A DNA stretch of 64,000 bases from Mesorhizobium sp. (GTDB lineage: Bacteria > Pseudomonadota > Alphaproteobacteria > Rhizobiales > Rhizobiaceae). Position 1 is the stretch's first letter; every line of letters starts with the position of its first letter. Positions 26,281 through 36,118 of this stretch are shown here, piece after piece. Made by a program: the position numbers and the translations under genes. The stretch lies in assembly GCA_004020875.1 (NCBI GenBank), contig SAPZ01000002.1:487226-551225 (forward strand), written 5' to 3'. Below the pieces are notes generated by a model. It was not told the DNA's origin and made no database searches. It saw nothing but the letters and a program-made list of their open reading frames with translations.

Positions 26281-27237
26281 ATGAAAGCGCCGCTCGACCT
26301 CGATCAGTTGCAAACCTTCATCTCGATTGCCGATACAGGAAGCTTCACCCGCGCGGCCGAAGAGGTGCATCGGACACAGTCGGCCGTGTCGATGCAGATG
26401 CGGCGGCTGGAGGAGCGGATCGGCAAGCCGCTGTTCGAAAAGGACGGCCGCACCAACAAGCTGACCGAGGAGGGCGACCGGCTGCTTTCCTATGCGCGGC
26501 GGCTGATTTACCTCAACCGCGAGACCTTGGCCGCCTTCGACGACCAACGCCTCGAAGGCACGATCCGCATCGGCACGCCGGACGACTATGCCGACCGCTT
26601 CCTGCCCGAGATCATGGCACGTTTCTCGCGCTCCAACCCTCGTGTCGAGCTGACGGTCGTCTGTGAGCCGACGCCGGGGCTGGTCGAACACATCAAGCGC
26701 GGCAATCTCGATCTTGCGCTTGTCACGCATAACGACACGCGCGGCCAGTCGGAGGTGGTGCGGCGCGAGCCGCTTTTGTGGGTCACGTCGGCCAACCACG
26801 CCACGCATGAACAGGAAACCCTGCCGATGGCGTTCGGGCGGCCGAACTGCATCTGGCGGCGCGCCGCGGTCGACGTGCTCGACCGGCAGAACCGCGACTA
26901 TCGCGTGCTGTTCTCCAGCTTCTCGGCCACCGTCATCACCGCGGCCGTGCTGTCCGGCCTGGCAGTCTCGGTGCTGCCGGAATGCGCGCTCCGCCCCGGC
27001 ATGCGTGTGCTCGGCGAAGCCGACGGCTTCGGCCAATTGCCGGACTGCCGCATCGGCATCATGCGCGGCCAGACCTCGCAGCCTGAGATCGTCGACGCCT
27101 TGGCCCGTCACATCGCCGAAAGCCTCGACAACATTTCCGTGCCGGTGAGTGAAGAGGCGGGAAGCTTCGACTTCGCCGCGCTCGCCTTTGCCAAGATGAA
27201 ACGGGTCAAGGCGAACCAGATCATGCCTGGATGGTAG
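26281..27237 (+). CDS. LysR-family regulator, VtlR/LsrB type
   Basis: A 318-residue LysR protein. The N-terminal helix-turn-helix reads DLDQLQTFISIADTGSF...RAAEEVHRTQSAVSMQMRRLEERIGKPLFEKDGR. This is very close, from memory, to Brucella VtlR and Sinorhizobium LsrB. The effector domain begins near residue 95 (GTIRIGTPDDYADRFLPEI). VtlR/LsrB proteins control host interaction, stress genes, small RNAs and DUF1127 genes. The divergent DUF1127 gene is the obvious target. Its stop is 1 base from the stop of the converging GGDEF-EAL gene. Confidence 0.88.
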   Translation: MKAPLDLDQLQTFISIADTGSFTRAAEEVHRTQSAVSMQMRRLEERIGKPLFEKDGRTNKLTEEGDRLLSYARRLIYLNRETLAAFDDQRLEGTIRIGTPDDYADRFLPEIMARFSRSNPRVELTVVCEPTPGLVEHIKRGNLDLALVTHNDTRGQSEVVRREPLLWVTSANHATHEQETLPMAFGRPNCIWRRAAVDVLDRQNRDYRVLFSSFSATVITAAVLSGLAVSVLPECALRPGMRVLGEADGFGQLPDCRIGIMRGQTSQPEIVDALARHIAESLDNISVPVSEEAGSFDFAALAFAKMKRVKANQIMPGW

Positions 27238-27238
27238 A

Positions 27239-29449
27239 TCAGGCGCGAACGGCGGAACGCTCCTGGTCCGCTGACGAGATACCCGGCAAAGCAAGCAACT
27301 GGCCGGGCTCCAGCGGCGGCGACAGCAGATAGCCCTGCATCTGGTGACAGCCCATGCCGACCAGCAAGGCCTTTTGCGCGTCGGTCTCGACGCCTTCGGC
27401 GGCTACCTGGACCCTCAAGGTCCGCGCCAGCTCGATCAGCGTTTTGGCGATTGCGCGGGCGCTTTCGTCCTCGTCGAGCAGACGCACGAAGGAGCGGTCG
27501 ATCTTCAGCTTGTCGATCGCGTGGCGACGCAGATAGCTGAGGGAAGAGTAGCCGGTGCCGAAATCGTCGAGCACGATGCGCACGCCGGATTGGCGCAGTG
27601 CGGCAATCACGGTGCCGATCGTGTCATTGTGCTCGAGCAAAACGCTCTCGGTGATCTCGAGCTGCAAGCGGGATGGGTCGAGCCCGGTTTCCTTCAGGAT
27701 GCGAGCGACCTGTTCGGCAAAGCCGATATCGCGCAGCTGCATCGGCGAGATGTTGACGGCGATCCAGGGCAATCCGGTTCCGGCGGCGAAGCGGCAGGCT
27801 TCGCTCAGCGCCCATTTGCCAAGCTCGCCGATGAGGCCGCGCTCCTCGGCGATCGCGATGAATTGCGCCGCGGGCAAGGCGCCGTGCACCTCATGCCCCC
27901 AGCGGATCAGCGCTTCGGCCCCCAAAATCCGGCGGCCGTCGGCCGCGAAAACCGGCTGATAGGCGAGCTTTATGCCGCCGTCGCCATCCAGCGCCTTGCG
28001 GAGTTCCGACTCGACCTTGCGCTTGCGCAACAAGAGATCGTCCATGTCGCCGGCGAACACCTCGTAGCGGCCGCGACCGTTCTTCTTGGCCTCGTAAAGC
28101 GCGATATCGGCCTTGCGCAGCAGGTCGTCGGCATGCGTATCCGATCCGGTCGAGAGCGCGATGCCGATGCTCACGCCGACGAAGACCTGGTCGCCGATGA
28201 GCCTGAATGGCTCACGCAGCTTCGTAAGCAGCCTATCCGCGATATCTTCAGCGCTTCCGGCGTGGGGAATGTCGTGCAGGATCACAGCGAACTCGTCGCC
28301 GCCGAGCCGCGCGACGGTGTCGGCTTCTCGGATCGTGTGCTTGAGCCGCGCCGCCGTCTGGCGCACGAGCTCGTCGCCGGCCGGATGACCGAGGGTGTCG
28401 TTGATATGTTTGAAGCGATCGAGGTCGAGGTAAAGCAGCGCCACGTGGCTTCCGTCCTGGCTGGCGAAGAGCAGCATGCGCCGCAGCCGGTCCTCGAACA
28501 GCGCCCGGTTGGGCAGGCCGGTGAGCGTGTCATGGAAGGCGAGATATTGCGCCTGGTCCCGGCTGGTCTGCAGCGCGGCCGAGGCGCGGCGCAATCGGCG
28601 CAGCAGGAACACCAGAACGCCGCCAGCCACGAGCAGCGCGATCGCCAAGGCCGGAGCGATCTTGCGTACCAAGGTGAGGCCAGGTCGCAACTGATCCCAG
28701 CCGATGTAGCCCAGGATGACGCCACGAGAGTCGACCAGCGGCACGGCCGCCGGGCCAATCGGCTCGGACAACGGTATCAGGCGCGCGCCATCGAGCAGGT
28801 ATTCGGCCGCGATCTTGCCGATGACGGCATCGTTGATCAACTCGGCCGAGACATGCAGATATTCCGTGCCAGGCGCTTGGCTGACGCGATCCGTGCTCGG
28901 CATCAGCGGCATGACGCTCAGGATCGCGGGCTTCCCTTGGAGCGAAACAAGATCCTGCGCGACCATCTTGGCCGGCTGGCCGGAGGCGTCGGCCTTCGGC
29001 GGCTCAGCCAACATGCGGCGCAGCTTATCGATGGTTGGCCGCAGTTCGGGCTCATCCTCGCCGAAAGCCGACGCCGCGACGATCTTGCCCTCCCGCATGG
29101 CATGGATCGCATGGTTGGCGGCGTCGAGGATGTAAACCCGGTTGTGGCCGTAGTAGGTGTACATCCAGGTGCTGAGGTTTTCCTCGATCCAGGCCTGATT
29201 GCCGGCCCTCACATTGGTTAAGGAATCGTCCCAGACGGTCACGCTTTCCTGCTCGCGCTGGACCGCGGCAATCTGGTCGTTCAGCCCATCGGTGATGAAA
29301 ATCTTCTGACGTTCGAGCGAAGCCTCGTCGGCCTGATTGGCGGCGTAGAAGCCGAAGCCGACGACAATAGCCAAAGTGAAAGCAGCGAGCGTCAGCACGG
29401 TCAGCGTGACCTGGTGCGTCAACGGGCTGCTGTTGTGGCGTGCGCTCAT
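27239..29449 (-). CDS. membrane-bound GGDEF-EAL protein (cyclic-di-GMP cyclase/phosphodiesterase) with CHASE4-like sensor
   Basis: About 736 residues from the ATG at 29449. There is a membrane helix near residues 12-38 (VTLTVLTLAAFTLAIVVGFGF). A periplasmic CHASE4-type sensor of about 220 residues follows, then a second helix (APALAIALLVAGGVLVFLL). The GGDEF domain carries an intact RLGGDEF motif and the EAL domain an intact GAEALIRWGHE motif, with DDFGTGYSS and EGVETDAQ also present. Both catalytic sites look functional, so net activity cannot be predicted. It converges on the LysR gene and is divergent from xseA. Confidence 0.92.
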   Translation of the reverse strand: MSARHNSSPLTHQVTLTVLTLAAFTLAIVVGFGFYAANQADEASLERQKIFITDGLNDQIAAVQREQESVTVWDDSLTNVRAGNQAWIEENLSTWMYTYYGHNRVYILDAANHAIHAMREGKIVAASAFGEDEPELRPTIDKLRRMLAEPPKADASGQPAKMVAQDLVSLQGKPAILSVMPLMPSTDRVSQAPGTEYLHVSAELINDAVIGKIAAEYLLDGARLIPLSEPIGPAAVPLVDSRGVILGYIGWDQLRPGLTLVRKIAPALAIALLVAGGVLVFLLRRLRRASAALQTSRDQAQYLAFHDTLTGLPNRALFEDRLRRMLLFASQDGSHVALLYLDLDRFKHINDTLGHPAGDELVRQTAARLKHTIREADTVARLGGDEFAVILHDIPHAGSAEDIADRLLTKLREPFRLIGDQVFVGVSIGIALSTGSDTHADDLLRKADIALYEAKKNGRGRYEVFAGDMDDLLLRKRKVESELRKALDGDGGIKLAYQPVFAADGRRILGAEALIRWGHEVHGALPAAQFIAIAEERGLIGELGKWALSEACRFAAGTGLPWIAVNISPMQLRDIGFAEQVARILKETGLDPSRLQLEITESVLLEHNDTIGTVIAALRQSGVRIVLDDFGTGYSSLSYLRRHAIDKLKIDRSFVRLLDEDESARAIAKTLIELARTLRVQVAAEGVETDAQKALLVGMGCHQMQGYLLSPPLEPGQLLALPGISSADQERSAVRA

Positions 29450-29568
29450 GCGTTCCGGGCCGGCTCTCCTGCCGCCTGTCAAAGCAAATCGGGCTTAAGA
29501 TCACGTTATAATATTAGAGGAGTTTCTCCCTGCTTGACGCCAGCCGATAAGCGTTCCCCAATCCGGCG
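29450..29568. promoter_or_regulatory. divergent promoter region between the GGDEF-EAL gene and xseA
   Basis: An AT-rich core GTTATAATATTA at 29505-29516 contains a perfect TATAAT (29507-29512). It is nearly symmetrical and could serve as a -10 box for either gene. No clear -35 box is seen. Confidence 0.3.
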
Positions 29569-31134
29569 ATGAATGAAACAACGACCGAATCACGCAGCAA
29601 CGCCACCGAATACACGGTGAGTGAGATCTCCGGCGCGCTGAAGCGCACTGTCGAGGACGCCTTCGGCAATGTGCGAGTGCGCGGCGAGATTTCCGGCTAT
29701 CGCGGCCCACATTCGTCCGGCCACGCTTACTTCGCGCTGAAGGACGACCGGGCGCGGATCGATGCCGTGGTCTGGAAGACCACCATGGCGCGCCTGAAAT
29801 TCCGCCCCGAGGAGGGCATGGAGGTGATCGCCAGCGGCCGGCTGACGACCTATCCCGGCAAATCCAACTATCAGATCGTCATCGACAATCTTGAGCCGGC
29901 CGGCGCCGGCGCGCTCATGGCGCTCTTGGAAGAGCGCAAGCGCCGGTTACAGGCCGAGGGCCTGTTCGATGCCGGCCGCAAGCGGCGGCTGCCGTTCATG
30001 CCTAAAGTCATCGGTGTCGTCACCTCACCGACCGGTTCGGTGATCCGCGACATCATCCATCGCATTAAGGACCGGTTCCCGCTCCACGTGCTGGTCTGGC
30101 CGGTGCGGGTCCAGGGCGAGACGACGGCCAAGGAAGTGACCGCGGCAGTCAACGGCTTCAACGCAGTGACATGGGACGGTCCCATCCGCCAGCCCGACGT
30201 TTTGATCGTGGCGCGCGGCGGCGGCAGCCTGGAAGACCTTTGGGGCTTCAACGACGAAGGGCTGGCGCGAGCGGTGGCGGCGTCCGGCATCCCGGTGATC
30301 TCGGCCGTCGGGCACGAGACCGATACGACCCTGATCGACTTCGTCGCCGATATGCGCGCGCCGACACCGACGGGCGCGGCCGAGATCGCCGTGCCGGTCA
30401 GGGCAGATCTGGAGGCTACCTTAGCCAGCCTCGGCGCGCGGCTCAATGCCTGCGCCTCCCGGCACCTGGAGCGCAAGCGCCAGGCGGTCCGCGCCGCGGC
30501 GCGCGCGCTCCCTTCGCCCGACCAGTTGCTGGCAATGCCGCGCCGCCGCTTCGACGATGCGACCAGCCGTCTTGGTCGCGGACTGACGGTGAATATCGAG
30601 CGCAAGCGGGCAACTCTGGAGCGGCAAAGACTGACGCCGGCGACCCTTTCGAGGCGCCTCAATGAAGCGCGTACGCTGACCGGCCGGGATATCGCGCGAG
30701 CGCGGGCGGCGTTTTTCGCCATCGTGCGCGAGCGACGCGCGCGCTTCCAGCGCAATTCGACGCGCCTGTCGCCTGCGCCGATCGTCCGGCGCCAGAAGCT
30801 GCAGGCCGATGCGCTGGCCGGACTGTCGCGGCGCCAAGACCAGGCGTTGGCGCGGCGTCTCGACAGGCTGCGCGCCGCGCTGACACAGGCCGACCGGCTG
30901 CTGTCGACGCTGTCGCACAAAGCCGTGCTGGCCCGGGGTTTCGCGCTGGTCAAGGATGCCGACGGCGCCGTCATCAAGCGGGTCGTGGAGCTGGCGCCGG
31001 GCGCGGCGCTGCAGTTGGAATTCGCCGACGGCACTGCCGAGGCCATCGCCACCAGCGGCGGCGCGCGGCCGAAGCTTGCCGGGAAATCGCCCGCGAAAGC
31101 CAAGGAGCAAGGCAATCAGGGCTCGTTGTTCTGA
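29569..31134 (+). CDS. xseA: exodeoxyribonuclease VII large subunit
   Basis: A 521-residue nuclease subunit that, with XseB, degrades single-stranded DNA in repair. The OB-fold covers about residues 12-110 ([30 protein letters not shown]). The catalytic region has [18 protein letters not shown] near 147-164, [18 protein letters not shown] near 213-230 and [18 protein letters not shown] long coiled-coil Arg-rich region follows. xseB is not adjacent. A DmpA-type peptidase gene follows after 7 bases. Confidence 0.95.
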   Translation: MNETTTESRSNATEYTVSEISGALKRTVEDAFGNVRVRGEISGYRGPHSSGHAYFALKDDRARIDAVVWKTTMARLKFRPEEGMEVIASGRLTTYPGKSNYQIVIDNLEPAGAGALMALLEERKRRLQAEGLFDAGRKRRLPFMPKVIGVVTSPTGSVIRDIIHRIKDRFPLHVLVWPVRVQGETTAKEVTAAVNGFNAVTWDGPIRQPDVLIVARGGGSLEDLWGFNDEGLARAVAASGIPVISAVGHETDTTLIDFVADMRAPTPTGAAEIAVPVRADLEATLASLGARLNACASRHLERKRQAVRAAARALPSPDQLLAMPRRRFDDATSRLGRGLTVNIERKRATLERQRLTPATLSRRLNEARTLTGRDIARARAAFFAIVRERRARFQRNSTRLSPAPIVRRQKLQADALAGLSRRQDQALARRLDRLRAALTQADRLLSTLSHKAVLARGFALVKDADGAVIKRVVELAPGAALQLEFADGTAEAIATSGGARPKLAGKSPAKAKEQGNQGSLF

Positions 31135-31141
31135 GGACCGC

Positions 31142-32260
31142 ATGAGCTGCCACGACCCTCATCTTCGCACGCCCTCCGGCAAGCCGCGCCTGCGCTCCTT
31201 CGGCATCGCGCTCGACGGCACGCCAGGCCGTTTCAACGCCATCACTGATGTACCGGGCGTATCGGTGGGCTACACGACGCTGATTTCGGGCGACGGTCCG
31301 CTCCGTGTCGGCAACGGCCCGGTCCGCACTGGGGTCACCGCGATCCTGCCGAGGCCGGTTCAGGAACTCGCAACGCCGGTTTTTGCCGGCGTGTTCACCC
31401 AGAATGGCAATGGCGAGCTGACAGGAACACATATCATCGAGGAGACCGGCGCCTTCAACTTCCCGGTCACCATCACCAACACGCATTCCTGCGGCGTCAC
31501 CCGCGACGCCACGCTGCGCTGGATGCACAAAGTGCTGCCGGCCGCGCTGGACACAGGCTGGGGCCTGCCAGTGGCGGCCGAGACCTATGACGGCTTCCTC
31601 AACGACATCAACGGCCATCATGTGAGCGTTGAGCATGTCGCGGCGGCGCTCGACAATGCTGCTGGCGGCGTCATCGAGGAAGGCAGTGTCGGCGGCGGCA
31701 CCGGCATGATCACCTTCGGCTTCAAGGCCGGATCCGGCACCGCCTCGCGCGTCGTCGAATGGCAGGACAGGCGCTACACGCTAGGCGTGTTCGTGCAGTC
31801 GAATTTCGGCAAAAGGCAGAATTTCACCATTCGCGGCCGGCGCATCGGGCAGGAGCTTGTCGGCCCGGCGATCCGCGAGGCGACGGCACGCGCCGAAAAG
31901 GGTTCGATCATCGCCGTCGTCGCCACCGACGCGCCGTTCCTGCCGCACCAGATGAAGCGGCTCGCCCGGCGCGTGCCGCTCGGCATCGCCATGACCGGCG
32001 GCTATGGCTATCACAGTTCGGGCGATATCTTTCTGGCGTTCTCGACCGCCAATCCGGAGGCGGCGCTTGGCGCTTCCGGGCGCATCGGACGGGCGGAGTT
32101 CATCCCGGACGTCGACATCGATCCGTTCTTCGACGCGGTCGTGCAAAGCGTCGAGGAGGCGATCCTCAACGCGGTGGTTGCCAATGAGGATATGACGGGA
32201 CGCGACGGCAATTTCGTACCGGCGCTGCCGAAGGACTGGTTGAAGCAGATGTTTGGCTAA
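31142..32260 (+). CDS. P1 family (DmpA-type) aminopeptidase
   Basis: A 372-residue N-terminal-nucleophile peptidase of the DmpA/L-aminopeptidase D-Ala-esterase family. These self-cleave before a serine to form two chains and release N-terminal residues from peptides or beta-peptides. The cleavage site is visible as EEGSVGGGTGM, with Gly181-Ser182 the expected scissile bond. NGNGELTGTHIIEE near 88-101 and NTHSCGVTRDA near 113-123 are family blocks. The ATG at 31142 is 7 bases after the xseA stop, so the genes are probably co-transcribed, though no functional link is known. Confidence 0.9.
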   Translation: MSCHDPHLRTPSGKPRLRSFGIALDGTPGRFNAITDVPGVSVGYTTLISGDGPLRVGNGPVRTGVTAILPRPVQELATPVFAGVFTQNGNGELTGTHIIEETGAFNFPVTITNTHSCGVTRDATLRWMHKVLPAALDTGWGLPVAAETYDGFLNDINGHHVSVEHVAAALDNAAGGVIEEGSVGGGTGMITFGFKAGSGTASRVVEWQDRRYTLGVFVQSNFGKRQNFTIRGRRIGQELVGPAIREATARAEKGSIIAVVATDAPFLPHQMKRLARRVPLGIAMTGGYGYHSSGDIFLAFSTANPEAALGASGRIGRAEFIPDVDIDPFFDAVVQSVEEAILNAVVANEDMTGRDGNFVPALPKDWLKQMFG

Positions 32261-32294
32261 GAGGTGTCGCCTGCCCGCGCCGGCACGGGCATTT

Positions 32295-32546
32295 TCACTC
32301 CGCCGCCTTGTCAGGCATTGCCTCGCTGCTGCCCTCTTCGGCGGCTTCCTCGAGGCGCGACGCGATCAATTCCTGGATGTCGCCGACCTCTTCCTGGATG
32401 TCCTCGAGCAGAATGCCTGCCTCGGCGGCTTTGGCGCAGCACTCCTTTGCCAGAGTCTCGGCCTGCTCGATCTTGATCGGCGAATGCTGGCATTGGACTT
32501 TCTCGCCAATCCATCCGCGCAAGAACTCGATCGCATGTTCACTCAT
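32295..32546 (-). CDS. DUF768 family small protein
   Basis: An 83-residue protein starting MSEHAIEFLRGWIGEKV, the typical DUF768 opening, with a helical second half (TLAKECCAKAAEAGILLEDIQEEVGDIQELIAS). It is acidic and predicted all-alpha. DUF768 is found chiefly in Mesorhizobium, often in many copies, and its function is unknown. GGGAAGAAG lies upstream of the ATG at 32546. The frame stays open upstream through a 21-bp tandem repeat, but that extension has no family support. Confidence 0.78.
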   Translation of the reverse strand: MSEHAIEFLRGWIGEKVQCQHSPIKIEQAETLAKECCAKAAEAGILLEDIQEEVGDIQELIASRLEEAAEEGSSEAMPDKAAE

Positions 32547-33128
32547 ACTGCTTCTTCCCTGGCGGCAAAGCCGGTTGGTAGCCATGAACGTCCGCACCCT
32601 GCAAAGGATGCGTGCCCATTCGAACCGAGTCGCCCTCGACCGGCAAGACATCTTGCCCACAGGACAGGAGAGCTTGCCCATAGGACAAGACATCTTGCCC
32701 TATGGACGCAGAGCCGCAGGAATGGAGGGGTTCGAGGTGCACGTTCAGATCATTGAGAATGATGGAATGGTGAGCCGGGATCGACGGAAGGCCGCCGTTG
32801 TTGTTTTTGCTTGCCTTTTTCTAACTTTGACAGCGCATTTGTATCACAAACCGTATCGCAGCTTCCCGGTCGATGCTGCCCTGGCCTCAGCCGGAGCAGG
32901 CGCTATATAGTGGTATCCTCATGCAATGTCGACTCGGGCTCCGCCATCCGGGCGGCTACCTCCCCAGAAGATTGCGCTCGACGGCTCTGAGATGCGTCAG
33001 CGTGGCATCGCTGGCGCCTTCGGAGGCGCGTGGCAGGACGCATCCGGGGCAGGTGCTCGCTGCAAACAGTTGGCCCCCTCTGAAAGCGAACGTATCTCCT
33101 TCACCAGCATCGGTGATCAGGGTTGGGG
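32547..33128. other. 582-bp stretch without a recognised gene; contains a 21-bp tandem repeat
   Basis: It lies upstream of the DUF768 gene and 3' of the acetyltransferase gene. Besides the repeat at 32647-32709, I see only short frames without motifs. It may be decayed sequence. Confidence 0.4.
32647..32709. repeat. three tandem 21-bp units (CTTGCCCATAGGACA type)
   Basis: The units are 32647-32667, 32668-32688 and 32689-32709, each built on (GA)CATCTTGCCCAxAGGACA with a few changes. The unit length is a multiple of three. On the minus strand, in frame with the DUF768 gene, it reads MSCPMGK-LSCPVGK-MSC. The change of unit sequence keeps the frame open. Confidence 0.75.
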
Positions 33129-33686
33129 TTAATCCGCGCCAGCCAACAATCGCAATCCGATACCTGCGTCGAGGACAAAACGCTGACAGGGTTCGTCGTC
33201 GGAAGCGTCAATGAAGCTCTCCATATGTTTGAAGCGGACCGTCGCCAGTATCCGCAACGACGCCAGATTGTGCGCCGCCGCCTCGGCCGTCACCTGTTCA
33301 AGCCTCAGAGTTTCGAAGGCGTAGCGGAGGACTTCGCGCACCGCCTCGCTGCCCAGTCCGCAGCCCCAATGCGCACGCGCCAGCACAAATCCCAACGCGG
33401 CCGCCTTGGCGCCGGTTGCGCTGAAGGACAGGGTTATCGTCCCGATCGCGTCGGATACTCCTGGTTGGTCCATGGACCATTGAATCGCCTCACCGTCAGC
33501 GAACCGCCGACGGGAGCGGGCGAACCACCTCTCGCCTGCCCTCATGTCTTCGGGAACGGGATCGCCGGCAAGAGAGGCGGATTCGACATCCGTCGCGCGC
33601 GCAAACCATGCCGGGACATCCCTTTTGCTCGGTTCTCGAAGCAGGAGTCTCGGTGTCGTGAGCTTGGGAAATCGGACTGCTTCCAT
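33129..33686 (-). CDS. GNAT-family acetyltransferase (RimJ/RimL-like)
   Basis: A 185-residue acetyl-CoA transferase. It begins MEAVRFPKLTTPRLLLREPSKRD, the usual RimJ-type opening with the TxRLxLR motif. The acetyl-CoA site region reads LGFVLARAHWGCGLGSEAVREVLRYAFE, in which WGxGLGSEA stands in for the common Q/RxxGxG/A loop. The target (protein N-terminus, antibiotic or metabolite) is unknown. The ATG at 33686 gives the family start. Confidence 0.85.
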   Translation of the reverse strand: MEAVRFPKLTTPRLLLREPSKRDVPAWFARATDVESASLAGDPVPEDMRAGERWFARSRRRFADGEAIQWSMDQPGVSDAIGTITLSFSATGAKAAALGFVLARAHWGCGLGSEAVREVLRYAFETLRLEQVTAEAAAHNLASLRILATVRFKHMESFIDASDDEPCQRFVLDAGIGLRLLAGAD

Positions 33687-33800
33687 GGAGGAGCATTGTC
33701 GACCTGAGGCGGCACGGATGCAACGGCGTCGGCAGGCCGGCGTCCAACAACCAAGCACGGCCGGTGAGCCACCGGACACCGAGAGAGCGAAACCGAAGGA

Positions 33801-35201
33801 TTATCTTGACGTGAACGGCCCGGAAAGATGATGTCTGCGCAGCAAGGTCGAGAGCCGGTTCGCCGCCTCGGCGAAGAGTTCGCCTTCCGAGAAGAGCAGC
33901 GCCTGACGTTCTTGCGCGGACGCAGCCAGAAGACGCTCCCAGAAGTCTGCCACGACGGCGCTCGCACGGGCCAAGTCGGCGGCAGCCGGCTGGTCCTCGG
34001 CGAGTACCGCCAGGTGCCGAAGAGTGATACCGCCGATACCGGGCGGGACCTTCGCACCCATATCAGCAAAACCCGGAGGTAGCGATCCTTTCAGGTTATA
34101 GATGCGGTGCTCGCAGATAGCCGCAAAGATCTGATCGACCGCCTGCTTGGCGCCCGCGACACGGGAAGGATGATCTGTGTCGGCGGCGGCGTGAGGGAGA
34201 AGCTCCAGTCGCTTGCCATATTTTTCGACAAGTCCGAGGTAAGGCAACATCGGTCCCGAAAGAGTGCCGCCGTCCCTGAACAGGTCCGCATCGATCGCCG
34301 CATGGGAAATGCGCCCTGATGCAAGCGCGCGCTCCAGCGCTGCAACATCGACCAGCTCGCCGCGATCATAGTTGATGAGCACGGCGCCTTGGTTGAGCAG
34401 GGAGAGGACGTCATCTCCGATCAGTCCGGCGTTGGCGTAGCGTTGCGCGCCGGGATCGAAGGCACCCAGCCCAAGGTGGACCGAAAGCGCGTCGGTGCCG
34501 CGCGCCGCCTCTTCCATGGTTGCGGCGTAGTCGAAGCCTTCCAGCTCGATCCATTTTTGGTGACGGGGACGCGCATGAATTGCGACCCGTATGCCGAATG
34601 CCTGGGCGAGCCTGGCGAATTCCCGGCCGATGTTGCCATAGCCGATCACGGCCAGTCTTTTGCCTTCGAGCTTCTCGGTCGGGTAATGGCGCAGGTCCTT
34701 TCCCGTATCGAACTGCCCGCCGGCGACCAGGGCGCTGAGCTTATCCACTGGCAGGTCCGGCCTGACTTTCAGCAGCGCCTTCATGGCCATCTGAGCGGTG
34801 GCGCGGCTGTTGATGCCGGGCGTGTTCATCAGAGGCGCTTCGCCGCCGTCTCCGCTGCCTCCACCCCAGGATGCCGAGCCCATATTGCCAGTGCCGGCGC
34901 CGATACGCACGCCGCCGAGGCGGAACCTGGTCTCCGCCGGAATGAAGGTCGCGGCGGCAATGACGGCGTCGTAGCAGCCGTCCCCGGTCTCTGCCAGCAA
35001 TTCGTCGCGCGTGCTCAACTGCGGCTGGTAGAAGAAATGCAGCTTGCCGGGGTCAAGGGCGCCGGACTTGGCGATGCCTGTCTGGTGGAACACGCCACCC
35101 TTGGCTTCGATGTAGGCCTTGACCTCGCTATGGTCGGGATTGCCATCAGCCCCAAACCGGAGCCCGACAAAATCGCAGATCAGAATATTGGCCGATGTCA
35201 T
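33801..35201 (-). CDS. D-isomer-specific 2-hydroxyacid dehydrogenase family protein
   Basis: A 466-residue NAD-dependent dehydrogenase related to phosphoglycerate dehydrogenase. The Rossmann motif VIGYGNIGREFARLAQAFG lies near residues 188-206. The substrate-domain arginine region INYDRGELVDVAALERAL and a late LELLPHAAADT with the catalytic His follow. It is longer than typical (330-400) and has no ACT motif that I can see. The C-terminal ~100 residues (GFADMGAKVPPGIGGI onward) are helical and unassigned. The LMNTPGINSRATAQMAMKALL segment is conserved in family members. The substrate is unknown. Confidence 0.78.
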   Translation of the reverse strand: MTSANILICDFVGLRFGADGNPDHSEVKAYIEAKGGVFHQTGIAKSGALDPGKLHFFYQPQLSTRDELLAETGDGCYDAVIAAATFIPAETRFRLGGVRIGAGTGNMGSASWGGGSGDGGEAPLMNTPGINSRATAQMAMKALLKVRPDLPVDKLSALVAGGQFDTGKDLRHYPTEKLEGKRLAVIGYGNIGREFARLAQAFGIRVAIHARPRHQKWIELEGFDYAATMEEAARGTDALSVHLGLGAFDPGAQRYANAGLIGDDVLSLLNQGAVLINYDRGELVDVAALERALASGRISHAAIDADLFRDGGTLSGPMLPYLGLVEKYGKRLELLPHAAADTDHPSRVAGAKQAVDQIFAAICEHRIYNLKGSLPPGFADMGAKVPPGIGGITLRHLAVLAEDQPAAADLARASAVVADFWERLLAASAQERQALLFSEGELFAEAANRLSTLLRRHHLSGPFTSR

Positions 35202-35524
35202 GACGCGTCGTTTCCCTGCAGCTGTCTCCAGCTACTCCAATCCATTACTAGATGGAGCGACGTGAAGCGGCATATCCGGGTCGCAAGCGAGAGATTTGCC
35301 GCAGGAGCCTGGAACCTGTCGGCTCTGAAACGACGATAGGTCGACCATCAGTCTAGTCGGCCGGAAACGGCGAGATTCCAGGTTCGACAATCTCGTTTCC
35401 CTCGGCTGTCGAAGAACGGCCCCTCTTCGACGGGTGAAAGATTGCCATCGCTGTGTACTTGGAGCGGTGCGCCTTCCATCCAGAACCGGCCACCCGCTCC
35501 AAGTCTTTCTGCTTCCTGCCAGTC
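35202..35524. other. 323-bp intergenic stretch, nothing recognised
   Basis: It lies upstream of the 2-hydroxyacid dehydrogenase gene and downstream of the PfpI-type gene. A small inverted pair CGAGATT/AATCTCG sits near 35369-35393. No gene or clear promoter can be named. Confidence 0.35.
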
Positions 35525-36118
35525 CTAGCCGTGCCGGATTTCCGTGCCGAGCACTTTCAGGCATTCCCGAATGAAGGCGGCGAGAGCCGTCCAGCCTTTG
35601 GCCGAAACCATCGTGCCGTCGACATAAGCCTCCGTGGGTGACAGGTCGATATAGGTGCCGCCGGCGAGTGTCACTTCCGGCTCGCAGGCCGCCAGTGCAC
35701 CGACCTTCTTGCCGCGCACGACGCCATCGACCGCAATCAGGATCTGCACGCCGTGGCAGATGGTGAAGATCGGTTTCTTCGTTTCGTGGAAATGGCGCAC
35801 CATGGCCTGAATGCGCTTATCGGTGCGGATATACTCCGGCCCGCGACCGCCGGCGCAATAGACGGCGTCATACTGGTCGAGCTGCTTCTCCGCGTCGGCG
35901 AACGTCTTGTTGATCAGGGCATAGTGGCCGAGCTTCTCGGTATAGGTCTGGTCGCCCTCGAAATCGTGCAGCGACGTCTTGATCACGTCGCCGGCATTCT
36001 TGTCGGGGCAAACGACGTGGACTGTGTGACCGACGGCTTCCATCGCCTGCTGATAGACAAAGATTTCGTATTCTTCGGTGAACTCACCGGTCAGCATCAG
36101 TATCTTCTTGGCTGGCAT
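35525..36118 (-). CDS. DJ-1/PfpI family protein
   Basis: A 197-residue protein of the DJ-1/PfpI superfamily, with members acting as peptidases, deglycases or hydratases. The nucleophile elbow reads IFTICHGVQIL, with Cys121 followed by His122 (CHG, PfpI style). It is preceded by AVYCAGGRGPEYI. The start KKILMLTGEFTEEYEIF gives the usual glutamate near residue 15-18. The ATG at 36118 is chosen for family length. It lies downstream of the GntR gene on the same strand, 237 bases away. Confidence 0.85.
   Translation of the reverse strand: MPAKKILMLTGEFTEEYEIFVYQQAMEAVGHTVHVVCPDKNAGDVIKTSLHDFEGDQTYTEKLGHYALINKTFADAEKQLDQYDAVYCAGGRGPEYIRTDKRIQAMVRHFHETKKPIFTICHGVQILIAVDGVVRGKKVGALAACEPEVTLAGGTYIDLSPTEAYVDGTMVSAKGWTALAAFIRECLKVLGTEIRHG

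Noticed and set aside
27344-29221. 625-codon plus-strand frame antisense to the GGDEF-EAL gene
   Set aside because: It is a Gln/Asp/His-rich shadow; the minus strand has intact RLGGDEF and EAL motifs.
32547-32693. Repeat-encoded N-terminal extension of the DUF768 protein
   Set aside because: The ATG at 32546 has a good GGGAAGAAG site and starts the conserved DUF768 opening. The extension is kept only as a curiosity in the findings.
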